Assembly: GCF_002250055.1 (NCBI RefSeq)
Contig: NZ_CP018866.1
Coordinates: 2,844,501-2,908,500 of the forward strand
Direction: 5' to 3'
DNA: 64,000 nt
From: Sutcliffiella cohnii
GTDB lineage: Bacteria > Bacillota > Bacilli > Bacillales > Bacillaceae_I
Part shown: piece by piece, positions 6,955 through 15,428 of the stretch
Layout: each line of letters opens with the position of its first letter
Position numbering within the stretch: the first letter of the stretch is position 1
Notes under the pieces: model-generated
Told to the model about the DNA's origin: nothing
Database searches by the model: none
Seen by the model: the letters and a program-made list of their open reading frames with translations, nothing else
Made by a program: the position numbers and the translations under genes

Positions 6955-7506
6955 TTATTCAACTTTCACTTCTATTTCAACTTCTTCGTCATCGGAGAGA
7001 AGGTTTTTCAATGTAACCTTATACATATCCCCTTCCTCCTCAACCGTTGCTACTAACCAAGGTTGACTCGGATCGACTTCACTAAGTGCCTGTTCAATCG
7101 CTTCTCTTTCTTTTAATGGTTGGCTATCATCTACGATTATTTTTACAGCACTTGCTTGGGAAGGAAAAGACTCTAATACAATTCCTGTGTTCCACGTTTC
7201 TACTTTCATGCCAACCTGCAATACGATACCAGGCTCTCTACCACTAGCAAGCGTAATGAGCGTATTATCATCTATTGTATACCATGTAGCAGAAACACTA
7301 TTGTGAGCATTTTCACCAGTAACGAGGATGCGGTTTCCATCAATGGATACAATGTGCCCTGTTAAATCTTTTACCCCTTCTTCCTCTTGTGCTGGATCGT
7401 CTTGATCTGAACCAGTACCACCATTTGTTGCACCATTATTCGTTGTTCCACAAGCCATTAATAAGAAAAAACAGCTAACGAAAAGAAAGAATTTCATATA
7501 TTTCAT
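6955..7506 (-). CDS. DUF3221 (YobA-like) lipoprotein
   Basis: The likely start is ATG 7506, because the AGAGGTGA site overlaps the earlier GTG. The 183-residue product has a lipoprotein signal peptide ending in the lipobox LMAC (Cys19) and a Gly/Asn/Asp-rich linker. A DUF3221-like domain follows (GHIVSIDGNRILVTGE ... VKIIV). The C-terminal 60 residues form a separate acidic region. Lipidation would place it on the outer face of the membrane. The function of DUF3221 proteins is unknown. Confidence 0.75.
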   Translation of the reverse strand: MKYMKFFLFVSCFFLLMACGTTNNGATNGGTGSDQDDPAQEEEGVKDLTGHIVSIDGNRILVTGENAHNSVSATWYTIDDNTLITLASGREPGIVLQVGMKVETWNTGIVLESFPSQASAVKIIVDDSQPLKEREAIEQALSEVDPSQPWLVATVEEEGDMYKVTLKNLLSDDEEVEIEVKVE

Positions 7507-7592
7507 TTTTATCACCTCTATATAAATGGACGAAAAGATGCGATAAAAGTTACAAGGTTACTACCTACTTTACATTTAAGAAACTTTAATAA

Positions 7593-8384
7593 TTATTTTT
7601 TATTCAACAGATTTCCAGTTAGTTTATCTGCCAAATTAGGAAACAAATTATATAGAACACTTCCAACATTCATCCATCTAGGCAAATTAAGTTCACGTTT
7701 AGGATTCATCATTAGTTGGACTATTTTTTCTGCAACGTAATCTGGTTTAAGCATATATTTTTTGACTGAGTTAACATAGTTTCCCGATTTATCGGCAACA
7801 TCAAAAAAGCTCGTTTCGATTGGTCCAGGGTTCACTGCTGAAACGTAAACATTTGTTTTTGCAAGCTCCATACGAAGACTATTCGTAAAACCTAATACAG
7901 CATGTTTAGTAGCTGCATAACCACTTGATTTAGGTGTCCCTAGCTTACCTGCTTGTGAAGCAATATTAATAATATGACCACTGTTCCTTTCCATCATAGA
8001 AGGGAGAACTTCCTTCGTACATGCCATTAATCCGAGCACATTAACCTTAAACATATTATCCATATCTTCTAAACTAGCCTCATGAAATGCATCAAATATA
8101 GCAAACCCCGCATTGTTTACAAGAATATCAATGTGCCCTACTTCTTCCATAATGCGGTTAAAGACAACTTTTACTTGCTCCGAATCACTAACATCCAGTT
8201 GATAAAATAGACAGTTTACGGAAGTTAAACGATTAATTCGTTCACTTAAGCTTTGCAACTTCTCTTTAGATCTCGCTAGTAAGATAGGTCTAGCTCCCAT
8301 CTCTGCCACCTTCCGTGCAACCTTTTCCCCAATACCAGAGGAAGCACCTGTAATGACAATATTTTTATTCATAAGTTTTCCCAT
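7593..8384 (-). CDS. yqjQ: Short-chain dehydrogenase/reductase YqjQ
   Basis: This classical SDR has TGASSGIG at the N-terminus for NAD(P) binding, the NNAG stretch, and a catalytic Ser with the YAATK motif (Tyr-x3-Lys). It is about 263 residues from ATG 8384. That start is chosen because AGAGGTG lies 5 nt before it and it falls just after the yqjP stop codon, whereas an upstream start would overlap yqjP. The physiological substrate is unknown. Gene order yqjP-yqjQ next to proI is as in B. subtilis. Confidence 0.88.
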   Translation of the reverse strand: MGKLMNKNIVITGASSGIGEKVARKVAEMGARPILLARSKEKLQSLSERINRLTSVNCLFYQLDVSDSEQVKVVFNRIMEEVGHIDILVNNAGFAIFDAFHEASLEDMDNMFKVNVLGLMACTKEVLPSMMERNSGHIINIASQAGKLGTPKSSGYAATKHAVLGFTNSLRMELAKTNVYVSAVNPGPIETSFFDVADKSGNYVNSVKKYMLKPDYVAEKIVQLMMNPKRELNLPRWMNVGSVLYNLFPNLADKLTGNLLNKK

Positions 8385-8394
8385 TTTTGCACCT

Positions 8395-9384
8395 CTAACC
8401 CTTATTGCTTTCATTGATTATTCCTCGATACTGATGCGGTACATTATTTCTATCTACCTCTATCATTTTTGCATCCTCTAAATAATCTAATTGACCTATT
8501 GTTTCCGATAACGTTAACATTAGCTGTTTTTCATATACGGTTGGAAAAAGGTGTACACATACCTCATAAGCAGTTCTCGGTTGTTTGCGAATAAAAGCTA
8601 GTACTTTTTCCGCACGTTTTTCTTGCTTTCGTAATCTTTCTTCTATTAGCTCTTTTGCATTTGAAATAATATCACCGTGTCCAGGCAAAACTTGACGAAT
8701 TGGTAATAAGCTCAACTTTTCTAAAGAAGCTATATATTCCACTAACGCTTTTCTTCTTTCATCTTCTCCAGGGTAACAAGGTTCAATAAGAGGATTAGGT
8801 GAAATATGCGCAAGTAAAACATCTCCACCAATGAGTGTTCCTTTTTCTTCATGCCATAAGCTGATATGTGCACTAGAATGTCCAGGAGTATAAAGTACTT
8901 TCCAACCATCTAATCCTTGAACGGAGTCTCCTTCATCGACTAAATCGGTAAGTCCTCGATTACAAGAAAAATGAAGCATATCGTTCACTTTTTCCGTTAA
9001 TGGAAAAAAGCGTTGGTCTACCCCTGCTTCTGAAAGTATGGATAAATAAAACTCGGTATGTGTTTTTAAATAAGCTTCATCCTTTATCATCCAAAGATGC
9101 GATCTTTCATGGCCGATTACTGGGATGTCTTTACGAAAAAAATCAATTAACCCGACATGATCAGGGTGTTGATGCGTGACAACGATTTGATCAATATCAT
9201 CCGGTGTTAAGCCAATAACATTTAACTCTTGTTTAAAATATTCCCATGCTTCTTTCGTCCGCACCCCTGCATCAACGAGTGTCACCTTTTCCCCTAAGAT
9301 GACATATGTATGAACATCCCCCACTGGAAACGGTGTTGGAATTGTAATTTGTTGTATTTGTTGCTTACTTGTAACTTTCACCAT
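8395..9384 (-). CDS. yqjP: Metallo-beta-lactamase-fold hydrolase YqjP
   Basis: This 329-residue MBL-fold protein has the zinc-binding motif THQHPDHVG, later ligands in TPGHSSAHIS and GGDVLLAH, and PGHGD further on. A helical C-terminal extension (about residues 240-329) looks like the winged-helix tail seen in related thioesterase/lactonase-like members. The substrate is not known. It starts at ATG 9384 with an AAGGGAG site. It is the first gene of a two-gene unit with yqjQ, divergent from proI. Confidence 0.85.
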   Translation of the reverse strand: MVKVTSKQQIQQITIPTPFPVGDVHTYVILGEKVTLVDAGVRTKEAWEYFKQELNVIGLTPDDIDQIVVTHQHPDHVGLIDFFRKDIPVIGHERSHLWMIKDEAYLKTHTEFYLSILSEAGVDQRFFPLTEKVNDMLHFSCNRGLTDLVDEGDSVQGLDGWKVLYTPGHSSAHISLWHEEKGTLIGGDVLLAHISPNPLIEPCYPGEDERRKALVEYIASLEKLSLLPIRQVLPGHGDIISNAKELIEERLRKQEKRAEKVLAFIRKQPRTAYEVCVHLFPTVYEKQLMLTLSETIGQLDYLEDAKMIEVDRNNVPHQYRGIINESNKG

Positions 9385-9549
9385 TTTTTATCTCCCTTGC
9401 TTTTTTACAATAAGATTACTTTACGAAATGAATACTAATTCATTTCTAGAATGTACTATTTTCATGAAAAAATCTAGTGTTTTTATAAAATTTCTTTCCT
9501 TAAAATTATATTTATAAAATAGGTTACACGAAAAACAAACATTTATCTA

Positions 9550-9578
9550 TTGACAAGATAGCGTAAACGTTGCATAAT
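9550..9578 (+). promoter_or_regulatory. Sigma-A promoter of the proI T-box leader
   Basis: A perfect -35 TTGACA (9550-9555) is separated by 17 nt from CATAAT (9573-9578). Transcription would begin about 9585 and run through the T-box leader into proI. Confidence 0.75.
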
Positions 9579-9599
9579 GATAAAAATTTAATTAAACGT

Positions 9600-9838
9600 A
9601 AACGTGACGATAGGGATTAGTAAAGAATGAAATGATGATAAGAGATGGAAGTTCACCGGCTGAAAGACTTCCTCGTCCACTACTTTCTTGAACCTACCCT
9701 GGAGCAATTAAGGAAACTTAATCGTCCTTCCTACGATACAGGAATTTAAAGCAGGGCTTTTATTTTGAGCCAATGAAGGTGGTACCGCGGATACAAGACC
9801 AATCCGTCCTTTTTTATAGGACAGATTGGTCTTTTTAT
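9600..9838 (+). promoter_or_regulatory. T-box riboswitch (proline type) controlling proI
   Basis: The leader contains the conserved T-box AAGGTGGTACCGCGG (9776-9790). Directly after it comes an intrinsic terminator: stem AGACCAATC/GATTGGTCT with an extra GTCC/GGAC part, 9796-9832, then a T-run. In stem I the codon CCT (9693-9695), preceded by GAA and followed by A, is the best specifier candidate and reads proline. Uncharged tRNA-Pro would stabilise the antiterminator and allow proI transcription. Proline T-boxes on proI and proBA are known in Bacillus. The specifier position is my inference from local context. Confidence 0.88.
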
Positions 9839-9872
9839 ATTTAAAAATATATTAGAAAGTTGGTGAATAAGC

Positions 9873-10709
9873 ATGAAGATTGCATTTCTCGGTGCTGGAT
9901 CGATGGCAGAAGCGATTATTAGTGGCTTAATAAAAAGGGGGATTGCAAACCCGAGTGATATTTCCGTTACGAATAGACAAGACGTAGAACGGCTAAACCT
10001 TATTGCCAGAATTTATGGCGTAACCACTGAAACAAATAAAGAAAAAGCAGTGTCGGAAGCAAATGTAGTTTTTCTTGCGATAAAGCCAAAGGACGCGAAA
10101 GAAGCGTTACAATCGATAGCTTCTTACGTTAATAATGATACGTTAATTATTTCTGTTTTAGCTGGAGTTTCGATAGAGTCCATACAACAATTATTACAAA
10201 AAGAAGTTCGTGTTATTCGCGCGATGCCTAATACATCGGCTACCGTTGGGTTATCGGCTACCGCCATTTCTGTCGGTGAAAATGTAACCGAGGATGAGTA
10301 TGAATTTGCAAGGACGTTATTTTCTGCCATTGGATCATGCTCGATTGTAAAGGAAGATCAATTACATGCCGTAACAGGTTTATCTGGAAGTGGTCCAGCT
10401 TATGTTTATTACGTTGCAGAAGCGTTAGAGAAAGCCGCTCTTGAACAAGGATTGGAACATGAGGTGGCAAGAAAACTTATACAGCAAACGTTGTTAGGAG
10501 CAGCGGAGATGTTAGGAAGAACTAAAAAGGAACCAGCACAACTGCGAAGAGAAGTAACAAGTCCAGGCGGTACAACGGAAGCAGGTATTTCTATCTTACA
10601 ACAATCAGAAACAGCAGAGGCTATTCAAGCTTGCGTGAAGCGGGCGACAGAACGCTCTCGTGAACTTGGGGATATGTTGATAAGAGAATTGGAAGATACG
10701 AAAATATAA
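9873..10709 (+). CDS. proI: Pyrroline-5-carboxylate reductase ProI
   Basis: This enzyme reduces 1-pyrroline-5-carboxylate to proline with NAD(P)H, the last step of proline synthesis. The 278 residues match the family length. The N-terminal dinucleotide fold begins IAFLGAGSMAEAI, the middle has VIRAMPNTSATVG, and the conserved C-terminal signature (SGSGPAY ... TSPGGTTEAG) is intact. It sits behind a proline-type T-box, which fits an anabolic isozyme. Its place beside yqjP/yqjQ corresponds to proI (yqjO) of B. subtilis. The ribosome binding site (TTGGTGA) is modest. Confidence 0.95.
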   Translation: MKIAFLGAGSMAEAIISGLIKRGIANPSDISVTNRQDVERLNLIARIYGVTTETNKEKAVSEANVVFLAIKPKDAKEALQSIASYVNNDTLIISVLAGVSIESIQQLLQKEVRVIRAMPNTSATVGLSATAISVGENVTEDEYEFARTLFSAIGSCSIVKEDQLHAVTGLSGSGPAYVYYVAEALEKAALEQGLEHEVARKLIQQTLLGAAEMLGRTKKEPAQLRREVTSPGGTTEAGISILQQSETAEAIQACVKRATERSRELGDMLIRELEDTKI

Positions 10710-10710
10710 T

Positions 10711-10745
10711 GGATAGGAGGATAGTGTTATCCTCCTATCAGTTCA
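10711..10745. terminator. Hairpin at the convergent ends of proI and the next gene
   Basis: GATAGGAGGAT pairs perfectly with ATCCTCCTATC around a 6-nt loop (10713-10740). It lies directly after the proI stop codon and overlaps the 3' end of the convergent lipoprotein gene. There is no T-run on either side, so terminator function is uncertain. Confidence 0.4.
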
Positions 10746-11104
10746 ATATAATAAAGAATCTCCTTTTCTATCTCTACAATTAATAATCCGCTTTCGTTAG
10801 CAGAATAAATTTTCGTACCCTTAGGTAGTTTGGAAGCAGTAAAATTAGAAAACGTAAAAGAATTGGTCGATTGTTTACGAACCTCCCCTACTTCTTCCCC
10901 CTTTTTATATAGATTCTTATGATTTTGAAACCACTCTGAATTGGTCACATTAGAATATACACTATTGTTATACTTTATTATATCTGCCTCACTATTAGTC
11001 TTTAGTACATCTCTTACAGTTACTTTCCCATCCGAAACGCCACACCCTATTATTGGTAAGAACATGATGAGTATAACTAGTAATCTAGTAGATGATCGCA
11101 ACAT
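10727..11104 (-). CDS. Small putative lipoprotein of unknown function
   Basis: ATG 11104 is chosen because AAGGAG lies 5 nt upstream, while the earlier GTG overlaps that site. The product of about 125 residues has a lipoprotein signal peptide ending in PIIGC, followed by a soluble domain with a KGTKIYSANESGLLIVEI-type beta region. No family is recognised. It is the last of three small minus-strand genes (11.7-10.7 kb) encoding a signal-anchored protein, a 58-residue acidic protein and this lipoprotein. Confidence 0.65.
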   Translation of the reverse strand: MLRSSTRLLVILIMFLPIIGCGVSDGKVTVRDVLKTNSEADIIKYNNSVYSNVTNSEWFQNHKNLYKKGEEVGEVRKQSTNSFTFSNFTASKLPKGTKIYSANESGLLIVEIEKEILYYIELIGG

Positions 11105-11134
11105 CAACACTCCTTGTATGAAGGAGTATTGTAT

Positions 11135-11311
11135 CTACTCCTCACCTTCTTTAGTATCCTCACTATAATGTTCGTTTAAATATGTATTTTCCGTCGTAGC
11201 AAAATTAACTGAAAGTAAACTCTGTTCCGGATCCATTCCGTAATATCCTTTTAACTCTTCTTCTGTTAATTCTCCACTTTGAAACATAGGCTCTTTTTTC
11301 TTTTTATCCAT
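11135..11311 (-). CDS. Small acidic protein (58 residues), hypothetical
   Basis: I found this ORF by reading the gap. It starts at ATG 11311 with GGAAGGTGA upstream at good spacing and ends at TAG 11135. The sequence starts MDKKKKEPMFQSGELTEEEL and is rich in Glu, with no signal peptide or membrane helix. It lies 30 nt upstream of the lipoprotein gene in the same orientation, which suggests co-transcription. No family is recognised. Confidence 0.55.
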   Translation of the reverse strand: MDKKKKEPMFQSGELTEEELKGYYGMDPEQSLLSVNFATTENTYLNEHYSEDTKEGEE

Positions 11312-11388
11312 GGTGTCACCTTCCGTATGGTTTTCCCATATTGTTAGCTAATAATAATGCTGTTATGCAATTTAACTGATGCTAATAC

Positions 11389-11697
11389 TTAAAGATACTC
11401 AAGGAACACCCCGTATGATTGTCCACCAGAATAAACGTCTACTTCCAGATGATACTTGTTGCCATTAATTTGGATAATATATGTATCCTCGTTTTGCATT
11501 TTCACATAGTACGTCTGTCTCCCCAAATATTCAACTTCTGTTACTTCCCAATTATCACCTTCATAAATCATTTCAAAAACAAAGGAAGTTCGCTTCACTA
11601 TCTCTTCAGCTGAAACGTAATGGTAAACATTGAATGGACCAAATAACGCAACAAGGAATACGAGAACTACAGTAACAGCAATGATTATTTTTTTCAT
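11389..11697 (-). CDS. Signal-anchored small protein of unknown function
   Basis: The product is about 102 residues from ATG 11697 (MKKIII...), chosen because the basic N-terminus plus hydrophobic helix then form a normal signal or anchor (residues 1-24). The upstream ATG pair would add MMGYP without a ribosome binding site. The remainder is a small beta-rich, tyrosine-rich extracytoplasmic domain (YEGDNWEVTEVEYLGRQTYYV). Not recognised beyond this. Confidence 0.6.
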   Translation of the reverse strand: MKKIIIAVTVVLVFLVALFGPFNVYHYVSAEEIVKRTSFVFEMIYEGDNWEVTEVEYLGRQTYYVKMQNEDTYIIQINGNKYHLEVDVYSGGQSYGVFLEYL

Positions 11698-11807
11698 TGG
11701 GTACCCCATCATTTTTTGAAAGTATTACTCGTTAGACGGTTACTTGGATAGCTAAGTTTCAATTTTGAGGAAAATACACGTATTTATGCTGAATATCATT
11801 TAAATAC

Positions 11808-11843
11808 AATAAAACCGTAACAACCATTAACTGGTTTTTACGG
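11808..11843 (-). terminator. Terminator after the ABC permease gene
   Basis: CCGTAA-C-AACCA pairs with TGGTT-T-TTACGG (11815-11843) around TTAAC, and the left flank gives a TTTTATTG tail on the minus strand. It lies 21 nt beyond the permease stop codon. Confidence 0.75.
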
Positions 11844-11863
11844 CACAAATCATATTCTAGCTT

Positions 11864-14413
11864 TTAAAAACTCTTATTTACCGTTGATCTTTCTTTAACT
11901 TCTAAACGATCTATCTTATTTTTCCTCCATAATAAATAATAACCAATCAAGGCGAAAGTGCTAGATGTTAAAAACAAAACAACGCTCCCTGATATAACAT
12001 TCACCTTTTCGTTATCTAAAATAGTAGCCACTTCTCCGTTCGTAATTTTCGGGATATTAAAATAAACGAAAGGTGAGAAATGTGCTTTTTCAGTTAGGAA
12101 GTGATTCGTTAATACATAACCACTAATGAATATCATGCCAGCAGTCGCAAATACAGAAAGTGTATTTTTAAATAGAGTAGATAGAAGAATAGTAAAAGTT
12201 AGTAAAAACAACAGTACCAATATAGTTAGTGTTATTGTATGGAGTAAATATTCACCTAAAGGTAAAAATTCATAGCCATACCCTTCCACACTGCTCCCTG
12301 TAAATTTATTTGAATTTGTATAACTAAAACTGTGATATTTAAGAATTGGATAGTACCAGTCACCCAATCTATTAAAAACAGCACCTATTAAAACTATAAC
12401 CGCAAATACGCCTAGTAAATTCAGTGTGGAAACGACAATGGAGTGAAGCAATTTACCGATATAAATTTGCTTTTCTGCTATCGGTAATGTTTTCAGCAAT
12501 GAAAGTGTCCGTTTTTTTCCTCTTTCTGTTGCGATACCACCACCAAGTAAAAATAGTAACAGGAAAATTGGAGCTAATTGACCATGGTTTTGAAACAATA
12601 AATAAAGAGAATATAAGCCACTATGATCCACTTTTGTATTTTGCTCCACGAAATATTCATAGCCTTCCTGATTTTTTCCAAAATAGTGGTGAATCGTCGG
12701 AATAAGAGTTCCAGGGAATAACGGACGTACGTTGTTTTCCATGAGCCAGAGTTTTTCCTCAATACTTACTTCTACAGTAAATCTTCCAGCAAGGTCATAA
12801 TCGTGAGAAATTTGACTTATTTCATAAATACCTTCTTCTTGATTTCTCACTCGGTTTTCATGCAGTAAGTACTCATAAAACTTATCCCAATTATTATTTA
12901 CATAGCGATCAAGTGCGTCCTCCATTAACATACTATATTCTTGGAAATATTCGATTTTCATTTCTTCGAGCGCTATTAAACCCTCATAAAACTCCCTATG
13001 TTCTTCTTGTGTTTCCGCCATCTCCTTGTAATGATTTAACGGAGCTATATGATTTTCTTCATTTCCGAAAAATTCAATGGACTGCTCGATGTTTTGAATA
13101 AATGTACGCTCCTTTTGTATAGACTGCTGAGCGAGCAAATAATATCCAGCGAATAAAAGTAAAAGTAATACTACATTCATTTGGATAAATAATTTTCTTC
13201 TGACGAGCTTTCTCCATTCAAATACGAATATATTTCTTAATTTATTTCCACTTATTGTCTCACCTTTACGAAATGGCTTTTTCATTCCGTCCCCTTGCTG
13301 GGAACCTAATGCTTTTTCTTGGAAAATAATGCTAAACAATAGTAGAAAGCAAGTCACAATCCCTGTCGAAATACTATAGGCTACAATACTGTTTTGAACT
13401 AACTCCCCTCTTGAAGAACTAAAATAGTATAATGGATTAAACGGTGAAAGTAGCATTGGAAAGTATTCTGTTACGACTAACGCAATACCTAGTATTACAG
13501 CGATGCTCATTAACGTAGTAAATGAATCTTTCAACCAATTACTAATAAAAAGAATGAGGGAAAAAACAAACCAACTTGCAAAAGTAAACATAATGACTCT
13601 ATATATTAAAAAAATATAAATAGGGATAATGGTGACTTCATTATCTGAAATAAGCGGCATCGGATAGGCAAGTTCTAGCTTGTAATTAGTGAATAATAAT
13701 GGGAATAAAATTCCTAATAAAAGTGCAGTGCTTACAAAGATAATGTGAACAAATAGTAAACTACCAAATTTAGATAATGTTTGTTCCCACTTACGGACTG
13801 GTTGTGTTTTTAATGTGAAGATTGTATGTTGTTCTTTTTCAATCGTGACAATGTTTCCTAATAATAAAAGCAGTACACTTAGACCAATGATTCCAAAGAG
13901 AAAAGAAGTATTCTCTAACACGAAAAGATGAGGTGATACTGGAAAAATTTCATCTTCGTATGATAGTTGATGTTCAATGAGCCATTCGTTTTTCTGTATC
14001 GCACTCTCTAACTCTATACCTTGTAATAACGGGAACTCTCCATCGTGGCTAACATATTCTTGTAAAAGTTGTAAAAACGTACTTTGTAATTGTGGTATTC
14101 TCTCCCAATTTTCTTGGTTAATTGCATATCTCCAAGGAAGAAGTGAACCATTCATCTCAATAATAATTTCTAATTGTTGTTCTTGAATGGGTGATAAAGC
14201 GTCCTGCCTACGCAGTTCTTCTAAACCATGTCTAATACCGTTTATTTCCTCCAAATACATATCGGTTATTTCTATTGCACGTTTTTGTTTCTCCTCATAA
14301 ACGGAATAATTGGTGTAAAATAACCCAACCGAGCTAATAAAAATAATAAATAATAACCAATAGAATTTTTTTTGCTTCCACAATTTCTTTAGTTCAAATT
14401 TTAGTAGCTTCAT
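11864..14413 (-). CDS. ABC-2 type permease, two permease halves in one protein
   Basis: The 849 residues look like two ABC-2 permease units in tandem. Each begins with a basic segment followed by a membrane helix: LLKFELKKLWKQKKFYWLL at residue 3 and IFVFEWRKLVRRKLF near residue 395. Each half carries one large extracytoplasmic loop after its first helix and about five more helices. It overlaps the ATPase gene by 4 nt, so the pair forms one exporter. The substrate is unknown. Such pairs often export antimicrobial peptides or act in resistance, but nothing here decides that. Confidence 0.8.
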   Translation of the reverse strand: MKLLKFELKKLWKQKKFYWLLFIIFISSVGLFYTNYSVYEEKQKRAIEITDMYLEEINGIRHGLEELRRQDALSPIQEQQLEIIIEMNGSLLPWRYAINQENWERIPQLQSTFLQLLQEYVSHDGEFPLLQGIELESAIQKNEWLIEHQLSYEDEIFPVSPHLFVLENTSFLFGIIGLSVLLLLLGNIVTIEKEQHTIFTLKTQPVRKWEQTLSKFGSLLFVHIIFVSTALLLGILFPLLFTNYKLELAYPMPLISDNEVTIIPIYIFLIYRVIMFTFASWFVFSLILFISNWLKDSFTTLMSIAVILGIALVVTEYFPMLLSPFNPLYYFSSSRGELVQNSIVAYSISTGIVTCFLLLFSIIFQEKALGSQQGDGMKKPFRKGETISGNKLRNIFVFEWRKLVRRKLFIQMNVVLLLLLFAGYYLLAQQSIQKERTFIQNIEQSIEFFGNEENHIAPLNHYKEMAETQEEHREFYEGLIALEEMKIEYFQEYSMLMEDALDRYVNNNWDKFYEYLLHENRVRNQEEGIYEISQISHDYDLAGRFTVEVSIEEKLWLMENNVRPLFPGTLIPTIHHYFGKNQEGYEYFVEQNTKVDHSGLYSLYLLFQNHGQLAPIFLLLFLLGGGIATERGKKRTLSLLKTLPIAEKQIYIGKLLHSIVVSTLNLLGVFAVIVLIGAVFNRLGDWYYPILKYHSFSYTNSNKFTGSSVEGYGYEFLPLGEYLLHTITLTILVLLFLLTFTILLSTLFKNTLSVFATAGMIFISGYVLTNHFLTEKAHFSPFVYFNIPKITNGEVATILDNEKVNVISGSVVLFLTSSTFALIGYYLLWRKNKIDRLEVKERSTVNKSF

Positions 14414-15297
14414 AGAGCAATATCCTTTTCCGCTTCAAAAATCTTTCGGTAGCGATCCTCCGAACCTATCACTTTCTTCTCGATATCTAGAATAGTTAAT
14501 TCGTTTTTTACTAAAAGAGATATTACCTCATGTATAGAGGTATCATTCGAATAGATCGATAACTTTTCATTTGATTCCACTGTTTGTATCCCAGACTTCT
14601 GTAATAACTCCACTGCATATAATGGTTGATTAACAGTAATTAAATAGCAGGCTTGTTCAAATTGAGAGAGATCCTCATCCATTAAAGTACCATCTTTTAA
14701 AAACAAAACTCTGGAAGTTACACGATCAATTTCAGCTAAATTATGAGAAGAAAGAAGAATAGCTGTCCCTTCTTTATTCAATTCAATCAAAAGATTTCTT
14801 ACTTTTATAGAACTTGTTGGATCTAAACCATTTAGTGGCTCGTCCAAGATTAGTAGTTTCGGCCTATTGAGTGTTGCCATAGCAAGTAATAAATGCTGCT
14901 TCATTCCAAGCGAATAATTACTTACGGTTTTATGCAAATAACTTGTTATACCAATACGTTCAGCATTCTCCATAATTTGTTCTTTTGTGAGACCTTGTAA
15001 GTCAGCAATAAATTGAAGGTGGTCGAATCCTGTTAAATAGTCATACAATACTGTGTTATCTTGCATAAAAGAAATTTCTCTAAAAATTCCCAAGTCTTTG
15101 TTCGTTCGATTTAATATTCTAACTTCCCCACTTTCTGCAGAAAGTAGATTCGTAATAATACTAAGTAAGGTAGATTTCCCAGAACCATTAGGTCCAACTA
15201 GTGCAACAATTTCCGGTTTGTCTATTGTAAACGTAATGTCCTTTAATACTTTTTGTTTTCCATATGATTTGTGGATGTTTTGAACTTGTAGAATCAT
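14410..15297 (-). CDS. ABC transporter ATP-binding protein
   Basis: The 295-residue ATPase has Walker A GPNGSGKST, a signature motif YSLGMKQ (a variant of LSGGQ typical of ABC-2 exporter ATPases), Walker B LLILDEP and the switch SSHNL. A C-terminal extension of about 80 residues is common in BcrA/NatA-like ATPases. It has an AGGAGG site and overlaps the double permease by ATGA, so the two are co-translated. Confidence 0.9.
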   Translation of the reverse strand: MILQVQNIHKSYGKQKVLKDITFTIDKPEIVALVGPNGSGKSTLLSIITNLLSAESGEVRILNRTNKDLGIFREISFMQDNTVLYDYLTGFDHLQFIADLQGLTKEQIMENAERIGITSYLHKTVSNYSLGMKQHLLLAMATLNRPKLLILDEPLNGLDPTSSIKVRNLLIELNKEGTAILLSSHNLAEIDRVTSRVLFLKDGTLMDEDLSQFEQACYLITVNQPLYAVELLQKSGIQTVESNEKLSIYSNDTSIHEVISLLVKNELTILDIEKKVIGSEDRYRKIFEAEKDIAL

Positions 15298-15428
15298 TTC
15301 AACCTCCTATAACTCATGAATATTTTCCCGTAATTATGTTAATTTTATTTTATTATGCCCATGGCACTTCTATTTCAAAAAAGGACAAACTAAAAAGGAT
15401 ACTACTTTAACCCAAAAGTCGTGATGAC

